Below, one piece after another: positions 46,006-59,700 of a DNA stretch of 64,000 nucleotides; positions within the stretch are counted from its first letter, which is position 1; every line of letters begins with the position of its first letter. This stretch comes from Cyrtodaria siliqua (Eukaryota; Mollusca; Bivalvia; Adapedonta; Hiatellidae): assembly GCA_037043455.1 (NCBI GenBank), contig JAWPHD010005120.1, positions 1-64,000 on the forward strand, in the 5' to 3' direction. A program made the translations under genes and the position numbers. Below the pieces are notes generated by a model, which was not told the origin of the DNA, did not search any database, and was given only the letters and a program-made list of their open reading frames with translations.

Positions 46006-47149
46006 GAGTATACGACAGCAGCATTAATCACTTACACATTCATTGACATTCTAATAGCTAAATGAAATATTTAAAACCATCGAATCTACAATTATGTTCC
46101 CCATGTGGTCAACCATTTTATGTTTGGCAATATTTCAGATTGTATCTGCTTGTTTACTTTGTTGGAAGGCTGTGTATGTTTCACTTCTTCATCGAATTTT
46201 GCATCTAAGTTTACAATAATTTCGTATTATTGATAGCAAGCCAATTGTTTCTGATTTTATTTTCAACTAGTGCCACTTTATTACAGGCATGAACGTCCTA
46301 CTCACCTACTAAACATATAGAGCAAACGTAGGTATAAATGTCGTAATGGAAATGTAATAGTTACAGAGCACAGTCAACTAAAAACATATATTCGAATCAA
46401 AAGAAAATGAAAGAAAGGCATACGATCCCACAAACACAATCGATTTGACAATAGAGGTAGAGCTTTAGAACAATGCACGTCAACGACAACAGAAATAGTA
46501 ATAATGGAACACGTTGTCTATAAATATGTAACATCTCTCTAGGTGCTGTTATTTATAGAAGACTTGATGCATGTACAGAACTCCTGGCAAAATTACGAGT
46601 ATTGATTAAATGATATTGCAGAACACTTATATTAACAGTGGTATACAGGAATTGGTTCAGCGGAGGCTGTTATGGTAGACAGATTAATGATAAATATATA
46701 TGCATGTATTGATACATCGTCGCGTTAGCAATCGGGCAGTGGGCTATTTATAGCAGTAAGCTCCATGCTAAAGGTTATAATGCTTCCACACAAATGACAT
46801 GATACCCGATCCAAAATCATGATGTATACAGACAATGGGCGACCAATCGTAGCACTACCATGTACATGATGAACTACAAGCTTGTGAGCTACTAGTACCT
46901 TTTTAAAGTATTTAAATTGACCCGGCTGCGGAAAGTATTATGATGCCTTATCTTTCTATACTGAACAAATATAAAAAGTACCCATTTTCCTTTCCTTTAT
47001 TTTACAAACATTACCTCAATTTGTACAAAACAATATTATATGTTGCTTTCAAAAGAAAAAACTCACAGAAAAAAACAATCCCGATTGTGTAGGGAGCAGC
47101 TTTTGATTATCAAAAATCATCAAATTATCCCGCTTTTAAAGTTTCCATA

Positions 47150-47345
47150 GCATCAATAATGGTATTCCTTGGAAAAATTTGAAACTGTTTAACGGAATAT
47201 TTGTAGTGAAGTGTGCTTACACACATCAAATCATATTTAATTAAAACGCTGTTTAAGCGGTCCTACGTCCTCAAAAAAATGGCCTATGGGAATACCATCA
47301 AAAAAAGGGGTGTACTTTCTTTTTTTTTGGTGAGTATATTTCATT
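47150..47345 (+). repeat. Dispersed repeat, inverted relative at 59515-59700
   Basis: Shares AGTGTGCTTAC, ACATCAAA, AAAACGCTGTTTAAGCG-like and GGAATACCA blocks with the reverse complement of 59515-59700. Possibly a MITE. Confidence 0.55.
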
Positions 47346-48477
47346 TAAAGTAGAAATATAAGCTGTAATCCAGTATCAAACGGAACACAAATAATAGTAA
47401 GTATTTTATGAACTACGCAGATCTGCATGTTTCATTTCTACAACCACTGCCTATTATTATTCTCGAATAATAAATATGCATGCATTTTCACATGTGTCAG
47501 ACATGTTTTAAACATCAGACACCAAACCAATATTTAACAACATATGAACAGATATAAAACGGTGACCTAGATTTCTTTAAAATGTATTAAACTAATGACC
47601 TCTAAATTAATGTAAAGGAAGATTTACAGACCAAGAAATAAACCCCGTATACTCTACGTGGTCATGCGATGCCACATAAAGACAGAACTCGTGAGTTGAA
47701 TCTACAATTCAATATTTATGCTCAAATGGTTTATCATATTTCAATGATCACTCGCTTCATTTCTCTGTTATAAATGTATCAATGACCAGCTGATCAACCA
47801 AGTGTTTCTCTTATTGACACACTAGCGCCATTCATCAGTACAACGGCTAAGCAGCTTCATCTTTTGTATTTATCAACAATTAAAATATACACTTTACAGG
47901 ACAATAGCGAGGTTGTGTACACTAAAAATCGATATAAGCTAACCAGTTTGCTTTACTGCCTACTGACCGTGTCTTCACTTCTCTTTCTGTTGTCCATTGT
48001 CTTTTTTATTGCATGTTTAATTTGCTCGTTGTTTGTGGTACAGTGCGTAAATGGTGCCATTGCGTTTGGGTACTATGATTTCTATAGGACCAATTTTCCT
48101 TTTTTAGTACCCACGGTAATATTATTTAAACTCCGGGTTGTTTTACAATGAAGGTTGGCATTAATGCTGTAGCAATAAAACGTCAAATCTATTTCATACG
48201 TTTTATCTTATGATAAACTGAATGCGATCGTCGAGTGAAACAGCTGGTAAGCAATAGTTCTGTGAAACTGAATACTGTTTTCTTTGAATACTGTTTTCTT
48301 GTTTGACCAAGAGCAACTAGTTATAATAGACCGAGTGGTAGATCGATATGTAGACCGGGTAGTACACCATTGGGTAGGTGCATAGAGAATACACGACAGC
48401 AGCATGAACAGTTACACATTCATTGGAATTCTACTAGTTAAATGAAATATTTAAAGATATTGAAACTATAATGTTAT

Positions 48478-48916
48478 CACATAGCATGGCTTCTATGAGA
48501 ATAATAAAGCCATGACTATTTCTCGTAATACACTCTCGTAATACACTAGTGTATTACAGATCCATACGTACAGACACCTTAATTATTTATCATTATTTGA
48601 AATCTTACTGTATAACATGCATGTTAGTAACAACGTTAAATTTCGTTCATGGTGTCGCATTATTTGTAGGGCTGTATTTGTTACAGCCGCGTAACGTAGC
48701 AGACGTCATGAAAACTATTAAAATACGTCATGATTAATCTTTTAAATCGACGCCATATATATGGCAAATTTACATCATAAAAGTGAAACTATCACTTTAA
48801 TAAACTCGTAGGATAAAACGATAAGATATTTGGCAGAGCCTCGTATCCTATCATTTTATCAAACTCGTTTATTAAAATCAATAATACACAGTCACTCATT
48901 TAAGATCCTCTATATG
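48478..48916. mobile_element. Y element copy, present in unit B and absent from unit A
   Basis: Unit A reads TCTACAATTATGTTCCCCAT straight through (46084-46103), whereas unit B has about 440 bp between CTATAATG and TTCCCC, matching the Y copy at 25010-25560. The empty site in A supports Y being mobile. Confidence 0.8.
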
Positions 48917-49469
48917 TTCCCCATTTGGTCAACTAATTTTTGTTTTTCAATGTTTTAGCCTTGCCACTTTATATGCGAATAATTATATGTTTACAATACT
49001 AGTGTTGAAATGCTCTGTATTCTTCTTCTACCTTTTTAATGTTGTGCATATTAGTCAGGTTAGTTTGCATTACTTTCGTATTATTTATATAGCAAACCAA
49101 TAGTTTGAGAAATGTTGTTTGCAAACATAGGTATACAAGTCGAACAAGAAATGTAACATTTACAGAACACAGTCAACCAAAAACATGCATGAAAGAAAAA
49201 TATACGACATCAAAAACACAAACGATTTGACAATAGAGGTAGAGCTTTGGAACAATACACGTCAACGACAACAGAAATAGTAATAATGGAACACGTTGCC
49301 AATAAATACTGTTATCTGTAACATCTCTCTAGGTGTTGTTATATTTAGAAGTCTTGATGTATGTACAGAACTCCTGGCTATATTACGAGTATTGATTAAA
49401 TGATATTGCAGAGGCTGTTATGGTAGACCGATAATTGATAAATATGTATTCATGTATTGATACATCGCC

Positions 49470-52400
49470 ACAATAGTAGTCATATCACGATGGTGTCTAC
49501 TTGTATCACGATGGTGTCTACTTGTATCACGAGGGTGCCTACTTGTATCACGATGGTGTCTACTTGCATCACGATGGTGTCTACTTGCATCACGATGGTG
49601 TCTACTTGCATCACGATGGTGTCTACTTGCATCACGATGGTGTCTACTTGTATCACGATGGTGTCTGCTTGTATCACGATGGTGTCTACTTGTATCACGT
49701 TGGTGTCTACTTGTATCACGACGGTGTCTACTTTTATCACGATGGTGTCTGCTTGTATCACGATGGTGTCTACTTGTATCACGATGGTGTCTACTTGTAT
49801 CACGTTGGTGTCTACTTGTATCACGACGGTGTCTACTTGTATCACGACGGTGTCTACTTTTATCACGATGGTGTCTGCTTGTATCACGATGGTGTCTACT
49901 TGTATCACGACGGTGTCTACTTGTATCACGATGGTGTCTACTTGTATCACGACGGTGTCTACTTGTATCACGTTGGTGTCTACTTGTATCACGATGGTGT
50001 CTGCTTGTATCACGATGGTGTCTACTTGTATCACGTTGGTGTCTACTTGTATCACGATGGTGTCTACTTGTATCACGACGGTGTCTACTTTTATCACGAT
50101 GGTGTCTGCTTGTATCACGACGGTGTCTACTTGTATCACGATGGTGTCTACTTGTATCACGACGTTGTCTACCTGTATCACGACGGTGTCTACTTGTGTC
50201 ACGATGGTGTCTACTTGTATCACGATGGTGTCTACTTGTATCACGACGTTGTCTACCTGTATCACGACGGTGTCTACTTGTATCACGATGGTGTCTACTT
50301 GTATCACGACGGTGTCTACTTGTATCACGATGGTGCCTACTTGTATCACGATGGTGTCTACCTGTATCACGATGGTGTCTACTTGTATCACGATGGTGTC
50401 TACTTGTATCACGATGGTGTCTACTTGTATCACGACGGTGTCTACTTGTATCACGATGGTGTCTACCTTTATCACGATGGTGTCTACTTGTATCACGATG
50501 GTGTCTACATGTATCACGATGGTGTCTACTTGTATCACGATGGTGTCTACTTGTACACGATGGTGTCTACTTGTGTCACGATGGTGTCTACTTGTATCAT
50601 GACGATGCCTACTTGTATCACGATAGTGTCTACTTGTATCACGATGGTGTCTACTTCTATCACGATGGTGCCTAGTTGTATCACGATGGTGTCTACTTGT
50701 ATCACGATGGTGTCTACCTGTATCATGATGGTGTCTACTTGTATCACGATGGTGAGTGCTTGTATTAGGATTGTGTCTACTTGTAACACGATGGTGTTTA
50801 CTTGTATCACGATGGTGCCTGCTTGTATCACGATGGTGTCTGCTTGTATCACGATGGTGTCTACTTGTATCACGATGGTGTCTACTTGTATCACGATGGT
50901 GTCTACTTGTACACGATGGTGTCTACTTGTGTCACGATGGTGTCTACTTGTATCATGACGATGCCTACTTGTATCACGATAGTGTCTACTTGTATCACGA
51001 TGGTGTCTACTTGTATCACGATGGTGTCTACTTGTATCATGACGATGCCTACTTGTATCACGATAGTGTCTACTTGTATCACGATGGTGTCTACTTGTAT
51101 CACGATGGTGCCTAGTTGTATCACGATGGTGTCTACTTGTATCACGATGGTGTCTACCTGTATCATGATGGTGTCTACTTGTATCACGATGGTGACTGCT
51201 TGTATTAGGATTGTGTCTACTTGTAACACGATGGTGTTTACTTGTATCACGATGGTGCCTGCTTGTATCACGATGGTGTCTGCTTGTATCACGATGGTGT
51301 CTACTTGTATCACGACGGTGTCTACTTGTATCACGATGGTGTCTACTTGTACACGACGGTGTCTACTTGTATCAGGATGGTATCTGCTGGTATCACGATG
51401 GTGTCTACTTGTATCATGACGAAGCCTACTTGTATCACGATAGTGTCTACTTGTATCACGACGTTGTCTACTTGTACACGATGGTGTCTATTTGTATCAC
51501 GACGATGTCTGCTTGTATCACGATGTTGTCTGCTTGTATCACGATGGTGTCTGCTTGTATCACGATGTTGTCTGCTTGTATCATGACAGTGTCTACTTGT
51601 ATCACGACGGTGTCTACTTGTATCTCGATGGTGTCTACTTGTACACGACGGTGTCTACCTGTATCACGATGGTGTCTGCTTGTATCACGATGTTGTTTGC
51701 TTGTATCACGATGGTGTCTGCCTGTATCACGATGGTGTCTACCTGTATCACGATGGTGCCTACTTGAATCACGATGGTGTCTACTTGTATCACGACGGTG
51801 TCTACTTGTATCACGACGGTGTCTACTTGTACACGACGGTGTCTACTTGTATCACGATGGTGTCTACTTGTATCACGATGGTTTCTGCTGGTATCACGAT
51901 GGTGTCTGCTTGTATCACGATGGTGTCTGCTTGTATCATGACGATGCCTACTTGTATCACGATAGTGTCTACTTGTATCACGACGGTGTCTACTTGTACA
52001 CGATGGTGTCTACTTGTATCACGATGTTATCTGCTTGTATCACGATGGTGTCTGCTTGTATCACGATCTTGTCTGCTTGTATCACGATATTGTCTACTTG
52101 TTTCACGACGGTGTCTACTTGTATCACGATGGTGTCTACTTGTATCACGATGGTGTCTGCTTGTATCACGACGGTGTCTGCTGGTATCACGACGGTGTCT
52201 GCTTGTATCATCGACGGTGTCTGCTTGTATCACGATGTTGTCTGTTTGTATCACGATGTTGTCTGCTTGTATCACGATGGTGTCTGCTTCTATCACGATG
52301 GTGCCTACTTGTATCACGATGGTGTCTACTTGTATCACGATGGTGACTGCTTATATTAGGATTGTGTCTACTTGTATCACGATGGTGTTTACTTGTATCA

Positions 52401-55400
52401 CGATGGTGCCTGCTTGTATCACGATGATGCCTACTTGTATCAAGATGGTGTCTACTTGTATCACGATGTTGTCTGCTTGTATCACGATGGTGTCTGCTTC
52501 TATCACGATGGTGCCTACTTGTATCACGATGGTGTATACTTGTATCACGATGGTGTCTACTTGTATCACGATGGTGACTGCTTGTATTAGGATTGTGTCT
52601 ACTTGTATCACGATGGCGTTTACTTATCACGATGGTGCCTGCTTGTATCACGATGGTGCCAGCTTGTATCACCATGGTGTCTACTTGTATCACTATGGTG
52701 TCTACCTGTATCACGATGGTGTCTACTTGTATCACGATGGTGACTGCTTGTATTAGGATTGTGTCTACTTGTATCACGATGGTGTTTACTTGTATCACGA
52801 TGGTGCCTGCTTGTATCATGATGATGCCTATTTGTATCACGATGGTGTCTACTTGTATCACGATGGTGTTTACTTGTATCACGATGTTCTCTACTTGTAT
52901 CACGATGGTATCTGCTGGTATCACGATGGTTTCTGCTTGTATCACGACGGTGTCTACTTGTATCACGACGATGCCTACTTGTATCACGATAGTGTCTACT
53001 TGTATCACGACGGTGTATACTTGTACACGAAGGTGTCTACTTGTATCACGATGGTGCCTACTTGAATCACGACGGTGTCTATTTGTATCACGACGGTGTC
53101 TACTTGTATCACGACGTTGTCTACTTGTATCACGAAGGTGTCTACTTGTACACGAAGGTGTCTACTTGTATCACGACGGTGTATACTTGTACACGATGGT
53201 GTCTACTTGTATCACGATGGTGCCTACTTGAATCACGACGGTGTCTATTTCTATCACGACGGTGTCTACTTGTATCACGACCGTGTCTACTTGTATCACA
53301 ATGGTCTCTACTTGTATCACGATGGTATCTGCTGGTATCACGATGGTTTCTGCTTGTATCACGACGGTGTCTACTTGTATCACGACGATGCCTACTTGTA
53401 TCACGATAGTGTCTACTTGTATCACGACGGTGTATACTTGTACACGAAGGTGTCTACTTGTATCACGACGGTGTCTGCTTGTATCACGATGTTATCTGCT
53501 TGTATCACGATGGTGTCTGCTTGTATCACGATCTTGTCTACTTGTATCACGACGGTGTCTACTTGTACACGACGGTGTCTACTTGTATCACGACGGTGTC
53601 TGCTTGTATCACGACGGTGTCTACTTGTATCATGACGATGCCTACTTGTATCACGATAGTGTCTACTTGTATCACGACGGTGTCTACTTGTACACGACGG
53701 TGTCTACTTGTATCACAACGGTGTCTGCTTGTATCACGATGTTATCTGATTGTATCACGATGGTGTCTGCTTGTATCACGATCTTGTCTGCTTGTATCAC
53801 GATCTTGTCTACTTGTATCACGATGGTGTCTACTTGTACACGACGGTGTCTATTTGTATCATGACGGTGTCTGCTGGTATCACGATGGTGTCTGCTTCTA
53901 TCACGATGGTGACTACTTGTATCACGATAGTGTATACTTGTATCACGATGGTGTCTACTTGTATCACGATGGTGACTACTTGTATTAGGATTGTGTCTAC
54001 TTGTATCACGATGGCGTTTACTTGTATCACGATGGTGCCTACTTGTATCACGATGGTGCCTACTTGTATCTCTATGGTGTCTACTTGTATCACTATGGTG
54101 TCTACCTGTATCACGATGGTGTCTACTTGTATCACGATGGTGACTGCTTGTATCAGGATTGTGTCTACTTGTATCACGATGGTGTTGACTTGTATCACGA
54201 TGGTGCCTGCTTGTATCACGATGGTGTCTGCTTGTATCACGATGGTGTTTACTCGTATCACGATGGTGCCTACTTGAATCACGACGGTGTCTATTTGTAT
54301 CACGACGGTGTCTACTTGTATCACGACGGTGTCTACTTGTATCACGATGGTGTCTACTTGTATCACGATGGTGTCTGCTTGTATCACGACGGTGTCTACT
54401 TGTATCACGATGGTGTATACTTGTATCACGATGGTGTCTACTTGTATCACGATGGTGACTACTTGTATTAGGATTGTGTCTACTTGTATCACGACGGTGT
54501 CTACTTGTACTCGATGGTGTCTACTTGTATCACGACGGTGTCTGCTTGTATCACGATGTTATCTGCTTGTATCACGATGGTGTCTGCTTGTATCACGATC
54601 TTGTCTGCTTGTATCACGACGGTGTCTACTTGTACACGACGGTGTCTACTTGTATCACGACGGTGTCTGCTGGTATCACGACGGTGTCTGCTTGTATCAC
54701 GTCGTTGTCTGCTTGTATCACGACGGTGTCTGCTTGTATCACGATGTTGTCTGCTTGTATCACGATGGTGCCTACTTGTATCACGATGGTGTCTACTTGT
54801 ATCGCGATGGTGACTGCTTGTATTAGGATTGTGTCTACTTGTATCACGCTGGTGTTTACTTGTATTACGATGGTGCCTGCTTGTATCACGATGGTGCCTG
54901 CTTGTATCACGATGTTGTCTGCTTGTATCAGGATGGTGTCTGCTTCTATCACGATGGTGCCTACTTGTATCAGGATGGTGTCTACTTGTATCACGATGGT
55001 GACTGCTTGTATTAGGATTGTGTCTACTTGTATCACGATGGTGCCTGCTTGTATCACGATGGTGCCTACTTGTATAACGATGGTGTCTACTTGTATCAAG
55101 ATGGTGTCTGCTTGTATAACGACGGTGTCTACTTGTATCATGACGATGCCTACTTTTATCACGATAGTGTCTACTTGTATCACGACGGTGTCTACTTGTA
55201 CACGACGGTGTCTGCTTGTATCACGATGTTGTCTGCTTGTATCACGATGGTGTCTGCTTGTATCACGACGGTGTCTACTTGTATCTCGATGGTGTCTACC
55301 TGTACACGACGGTGTCTACTTGTATCACGATGGTGTCTACTTGTATCACGATGGTGTCTGCTTGTATCACGATGGTGTCTGCTTGTATCATGACGATGCC

Positions 55401-56362
55401 TGCTTGTATCACGACTTGTATCATGACGATGCCTGCTTGTATCACGATAGTGTCTACTTGTATCACGATGGTGTCTGCTTGTATCACGATGTTGTCTGCT
55501 TGTATCACGATGGTGTCTGCTGGTAACACGATGGTGTCTGCTTGTATCACGATGGTGTCTGCTTGTATCACGACGATGCCTACTTGTATCACGATGGTGC
55601 CTACTTGTATCACGATGGTGTCTGCTTGTATCACGATGTTGTCTGCTTGTATCACGAAGTTGTCTGCTTGTATCACGATGGTGTCTGCTTGCATCACGAT
55701 GTTGTCTGCTTGCATCACGATGGTGTCTGCTTGCATCACGATGGTGCCTGCTTGTATCACGATGGTGTCTGCTTGTTTCACGATGTTGTCTGCTTGTATC
55801 ACGATGGTGCCTGCTTGTATCACGAAGTTGCCTGCTTGTATCACGATGTTGCCTACTTGTATCACGCGATGGTGTCTGCTTGTATCACGATGGTGTCTGC
55901 TTTTATCACGATGGTGTCTGCTTGTATCACGATGGTGCCTGCTTGTATCACGATGGTGTCTACTTGTTTCACGATGGTGCCTACTTGTATCACGATGGTG
56001 TCTGCTTTTATCACGATGGTGTCTGCTTATAGCACGATGGTGACTATTTGTATCACGATGGTGCCTACTTGTATCACGATGGTGCCTGCTTGTATCACGA
56101 TGGTGCGTACTTGTATCACGATGGTGCCTGCTTGTATCACGATGGTGTCTACTTGTTTCACGATGGTGCCTACTTGTATCACGCTGTTGTCTACTTGTAT
56201 CACGATGGTGTCCACTTGTATCACGATGGTGTCTGCTTGTATCACGACGTTGTCTGCTTGTATCACGATGGTGTCTGCTTGTATCACGATGTTGTCTGCT
56301 TGTATCACGATGGTATCTTCTTGTATCACCATGTTGTCTACTTGTATCACGATGGTGTCTAA
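49470..56362. repeat. 21-bp minisatellite, about 6.9 kb (roughly 330 units)
   Basis: Unit TATCACGATGGTGTCTACTT + G, with recurring variants (GACGGTG, GATGTTG, GTGCCTAC, TCTGCTTG, 18-bp units TACACGATGGTGTCTACT, and an ATTAGGATTGTG variant). Blocks of variants recur, e.g. 50551-50820 resembles 50907-51245, so longer segments were duplicated too. Because 21 is divisible by three, up to six frames stay open (YHDGVYL, IVIQVDT, CITMVST, VSRWCLL repeats); these are artefacts. Starts right after GATACATCGCCACAATAG, where unit A has no array. Confidence 0.97.
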
Positions 56363-57164
56363 TTTTAGCAGTAAGATCCAAGCGTAACTTTATAAAGGTT
56401 TACCTCCACTAATTACATGTAAGCCTCCGAGGTGTAATAGAATGTAGTTCCTATAATAAAAAGTAATCCCTCCTTTTTTGATGAAAACGAGCATTATAAG
56501 TAGGGGAAAACTGCCGATTTCTATTCGATTTTGTGGTTGTATGTATAAGAAGCGTATTAATAAGTTTTACTGGATCACTAATGAATATCTTCGAAATTTC
56601 GACTCTATGCTTACACTTTGTGAGCAATGAAAACAGTCAATCAATGAAAACAGCTGTACACTGGACCTGTTTAGTAAACAGACAAGAACTTCCTTACTTG
56701 TCTTGTGACCCCACCTTTTCTGGTGATTTTTCAAGTGGAAAAATAGTTTTCTATATGAACATGACACTGCTGTATTATCCATACTTGAGTAGAATTTGCA
56801 GCATATCATTAATATGTAACACTCTAACATTGGTGTCTATGGAGAACATAATTAGTGGTATAATACCTATAATGCTGCCACACACATGGCATGATTCCCC
56901 ATCCAGAGACAGGATTTATATAAACAATGGGCGATGAATTCTAGCGCTACTCTGTATATGAGAAACGCCAAGCCAGAGAGCTGCTACTACTACTACCATT
57001 TTGAAATATAATTTAGTGTTATATTTCAATGAACACTCGCGTCATTTCTCTTTTGTAACATGTATCAGCCGCTCAGCCAAGTGTTGCTCTTAATGACAAA
57101 CTGGCACAGAGGCATTGATACATCCATCGGTGCAGTGTCTTCATCTGTAGTATGCATCAACAGT

Positions 57165-57630
57165 TAACATATAAAAACTGCATCAACAGTTAACATATAA
57201 AAACTGCATCAACAGTTAACATATAAAAACTGCATCAACAGTTAACATATAAAAACTGCATCAACAGTTAATATATAAAACTGCATCAACAGTTAACATA
57301 TAAAAACTGCATCAACAGTTAACATATAAAAATTGCATCAACAGTTAATATATAAAAACTGCATCAACAGTTAACATATAAAAACTGCATCAACAGTTAA
57401 CATATAAAAACTGCATCAGTTAATACATAGTTAACATATAAAAACTGCATCAACAGTTAATATATAAAAACTGCATCAACAGTTAACATATAAAAACTGC
57501 ATCAACAGTTAATATATAAAAACTGCATCAACAGTTAATATATAAAAACTGCATCAACAGTTAATATATAAAACTGCATCAACAGTTAATATATAAAAAC
57601 TGCATCAACAGTTAACATATAAAAACTGTA
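57165..57630. repeat. 26-bp minisatellite, about 18 copies, in unit B
   Basis: Unit CATCAACAGTTAACATATAA + AAACTG with C/T and A-run variants. The matching place in unit A (47868-47900) has one related stretch, ATCAACAATTAAAATATACA. Confidence 0.95.
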
Positions 57631-57740
57631 AAGGGGAAGTCACCCACGATTGACTAGTGTTAATATTGTTTATTCTCCGGGGTGTTTGCAATGAAGGTTG
57701 ACTCTAATGCCATACAAATAAACTTCTAAATCTCTCATTA

Positions 57741-58005
57741 GGCCACATAAAAAATATGTGTGGTTCAGGTAACCCGGCAGACCCTATTTTAAGGGGCCGA
57801 CCCTAAAACTTTTATGCAAAAATTTAAAAAAAAAAAAAAGAAAAAAAAAAAAGAAGAAATTTGTTGATAATGCAAAAAAATCAAACTCAAGGTACAGTAA
57901 TTTAACATATTAAATTCATTATCAGAATTGAATTCATTATTGAGAAAGAGAAAAAAAACAAAAAAAAAACAACCTACCTACCCTATTTTAAATATGTTTG
58001 CTTAC
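57741..58005. repeat. A-rich dispersed repeat
   Basis: GTAACCCGGCAGACCCTATT then GGGGCCGACCCTAAAACTTT, long A tracts, and CCTACCTACCCTATTTTAAA. The style resembles a common mollusc repeat; no family assigned. Confidence 0.55.
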
Positions 58006-58057
58006 AATGACTAATGAATAATACTACTCTGAGCTTATTTTTGTCAGTGTTGATTAC

Positions 58058-58290
58058 TTTGAAAGAATATGAGGGTGGACCTTTGGCAACGGCCGAAAAC
58101 GACAGATACGAAGTATTGCAGTCTCGGTTTGATTAATACTGTTCATGAACGGTAGTGAAATATGCTAGCTACTGCTCACGTCCTCCAGCCCCGGGTTGAG
58201 CAGAAGTCTATATTCATAAAATCAATAGTACATAATTTTAAACCATCCCGAAGATGGCATGCATATGGCGGTGAACATAGAGATCTTTGC
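58058..58290 (+). repeat. Dispersed repeat W, copy
   Basis: Matches 35612-35830 along its length (GGACCTTTGGCAACGGCCGA, AGTCTCGGTTTGATTAATAC, CATCCCGAAGATGGCATGCA). Confidence 0.85.
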
Positions 58291-59280
58291 TCCCCCATGT
58301 CCAGCGGCGTATGGTCCCAGTCGAGCTTTAGAAGGACTGCGTTCAGTGAATGCCACATTTCCTGTTTTGGCTTCTGTATTTACTTTTTTAGTTTTCTAAT
58401 GACGATAACATTAATAATACTTGATTGTCACTTCGAACTGCACTACACATGCACTAGAATTTTAATGTTAAAAGTGACTTTAATACACTGAGGGATCCAG
58501 AATAAGTGGTGCATGTTGATATGGATATTGATTTTGTTATTAAATTTGTCTCTTAATCTTTGTGATAGGTTATATTTATATCATCATCGTAATAACATTG
58601 TTGAAAGGAGACTTTGGAACTACGATTTAGAAGAAATGTTGTGCTCAGCCTCAAAACTACACCACGGCTTTATTTATCGTGGCATTTCGTAACACAAGGA
58701 TGAATATATTAACCATTTTATCAGTACCGCTCAACGTTCATGTCAATGTCGACACATCTGAAATGAGTGTATCAAACCAAGAAGGACTGCGTGTGGGAAT
58801 TTGTTCTTTGACAACCGTCATTATCAGAAAGGATAATATATCTTAATATGAGCATTATGCTCGTACCATGCAGGGGCGTAGCTAGAGTCAGTCTAACGGC
58901 CACGGATGGGAGAAAAACAATTCGTGATCAAGAAATATGCAAATTTTCACTTATATTATGAGTACATATAATATTTCAGGTGATAAAAAAGAACGACTGT
59001 AGAGTATTAGGGTGTTATCTGAGGTTATGGAAAGCAGATAAAAGCAGATGTTATGCAAATCACAATTACGTAGTACCATATACATAGGTTGTACCATGTA
59101 TAACCCAATTAAAGTTGTGTACATGAAAAACTGATGCGTCATTTCTATCTCATAACATGTTTGAAAACATCTGGTATAAGACTTCGTTCAAATTTAGTCT
59201 TTTTTTAGATATAAGCGTCATAACCGTTTAAATTCGAGAGTTAATTTACCCCACCCACCTACTTATTTCGCGTGTCGCAT
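58291..59280. other. Unassigned sequence
   Basis: 58660-58760 resembles 34170-34260 (CGTGGCATTT, ACCGCTCAACGTTC, TGTCAATGTCGA), so it is an old repeat. No gene seen. Confidence 0.45.
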
Positions 59281-59284
59281 AGGT

Positions 59285-59435
59285 TGGATGTCCGTGGGGG
59301 CTTAGTGTTACAATTTGTTGGCTGTCCGTGCGGGCTTAGTGTTACAATTTGTTGGCTACAATTTGTTGGCTGTCCGCGGGGGCTTAGTGTTACAATTTGT
59401 TGGCTGTCCGTGGGGGCTTAGTGTTACAATGTTAG
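59285..59435. repeat. About 34-bp tandem repeat, 4 copies
   Basis: Unit GGCTGTCCGTGGGGGCTTAG + TGTTACAATTTGTT, one copy with an internal duplication of TACAATTTGTTGGC. Confidence 0.9.
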
Positions 59436-59514
59436 TGTGGTAACTCAGAAATTATATATTGTAGAATAAGATCAGGAAGTTGTGACACACTCAGTATTTG
59501 CAATAACTGCAGTT

Positions 59515-59700
59515 TTGGTTAGGGAAAGTTTTTTACTGAACGAAATATAAAGCACCCAATGTTAATGCTGGTATTTCCATGGCCAGTTTTTTAGTGAGTA
59601 TAAACGCTTAAACGCTTAAACAGAGTTTTAATACAACAATGTTTGATGTTGGTAAGCACACTTAAGCAAAATTCTGAAACTTCATATTATTTTATGGTAT
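59515..59700 (-). repeat. Dispersed repeat, inverted relative of 47150-47345
   Basis: Reverse complement shares several blocks with the 47 kb copy (see that entry). Confidence 0.55.

Larger units (their letters stand above)
44800..48195. repeat. Segmental duplication, unit A
   Basis: Collinear with unit B (48196-57740) as a direct tandem copy: AAACTGAATGCGA (44837 and 48214), ACGACAGCAGCAT (46010 and 48392), ATTTGACAATAGAGGTAGAG (46452 and 49227), TAATAATGGAACACGTTG (46499 and 49279), GAGTATTGATTAAATGATAT (46598 and 49387), ACAATGGGCGA (46832 and 56924), ATATTTCAATGA.CACTCGC (47739 and 57023), CAATGAAGGTTG (48148 and 57689). Non-coding as far as visible; contains degraded V (about 46340-46470) and V2 (47890-48115, minus) sequence. 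Confidence 0.85.
48196..57740. repeat. Segmental duplication, unit B (with large insertions)
   Basis: Second copy of the unit described at 44800. Relative to A it carries an extra Y element (48478-48916), a 6.9-kb 21-bp minisatellite (49470-56362) and a 26-bp minisatellite (57165-57630). The core order and landmarks are the same as in A. A 134-codon frame at 56533-56937 lies in B but has no recognisable domain. Confidence 0.85.

Noticed and set aside
49457..56387. Open frames up to 485 codons in the 21-bp array
   Set aside because: Nearly all frames are open because the unit is 7 codons with no stop. No reason to prefer any frame.
56533..56937. 134-codon open frame as a gene
   Set aside because: Lies in a repeat-derived duplication unit; no domain, and hydrophobic composition alone is not support.
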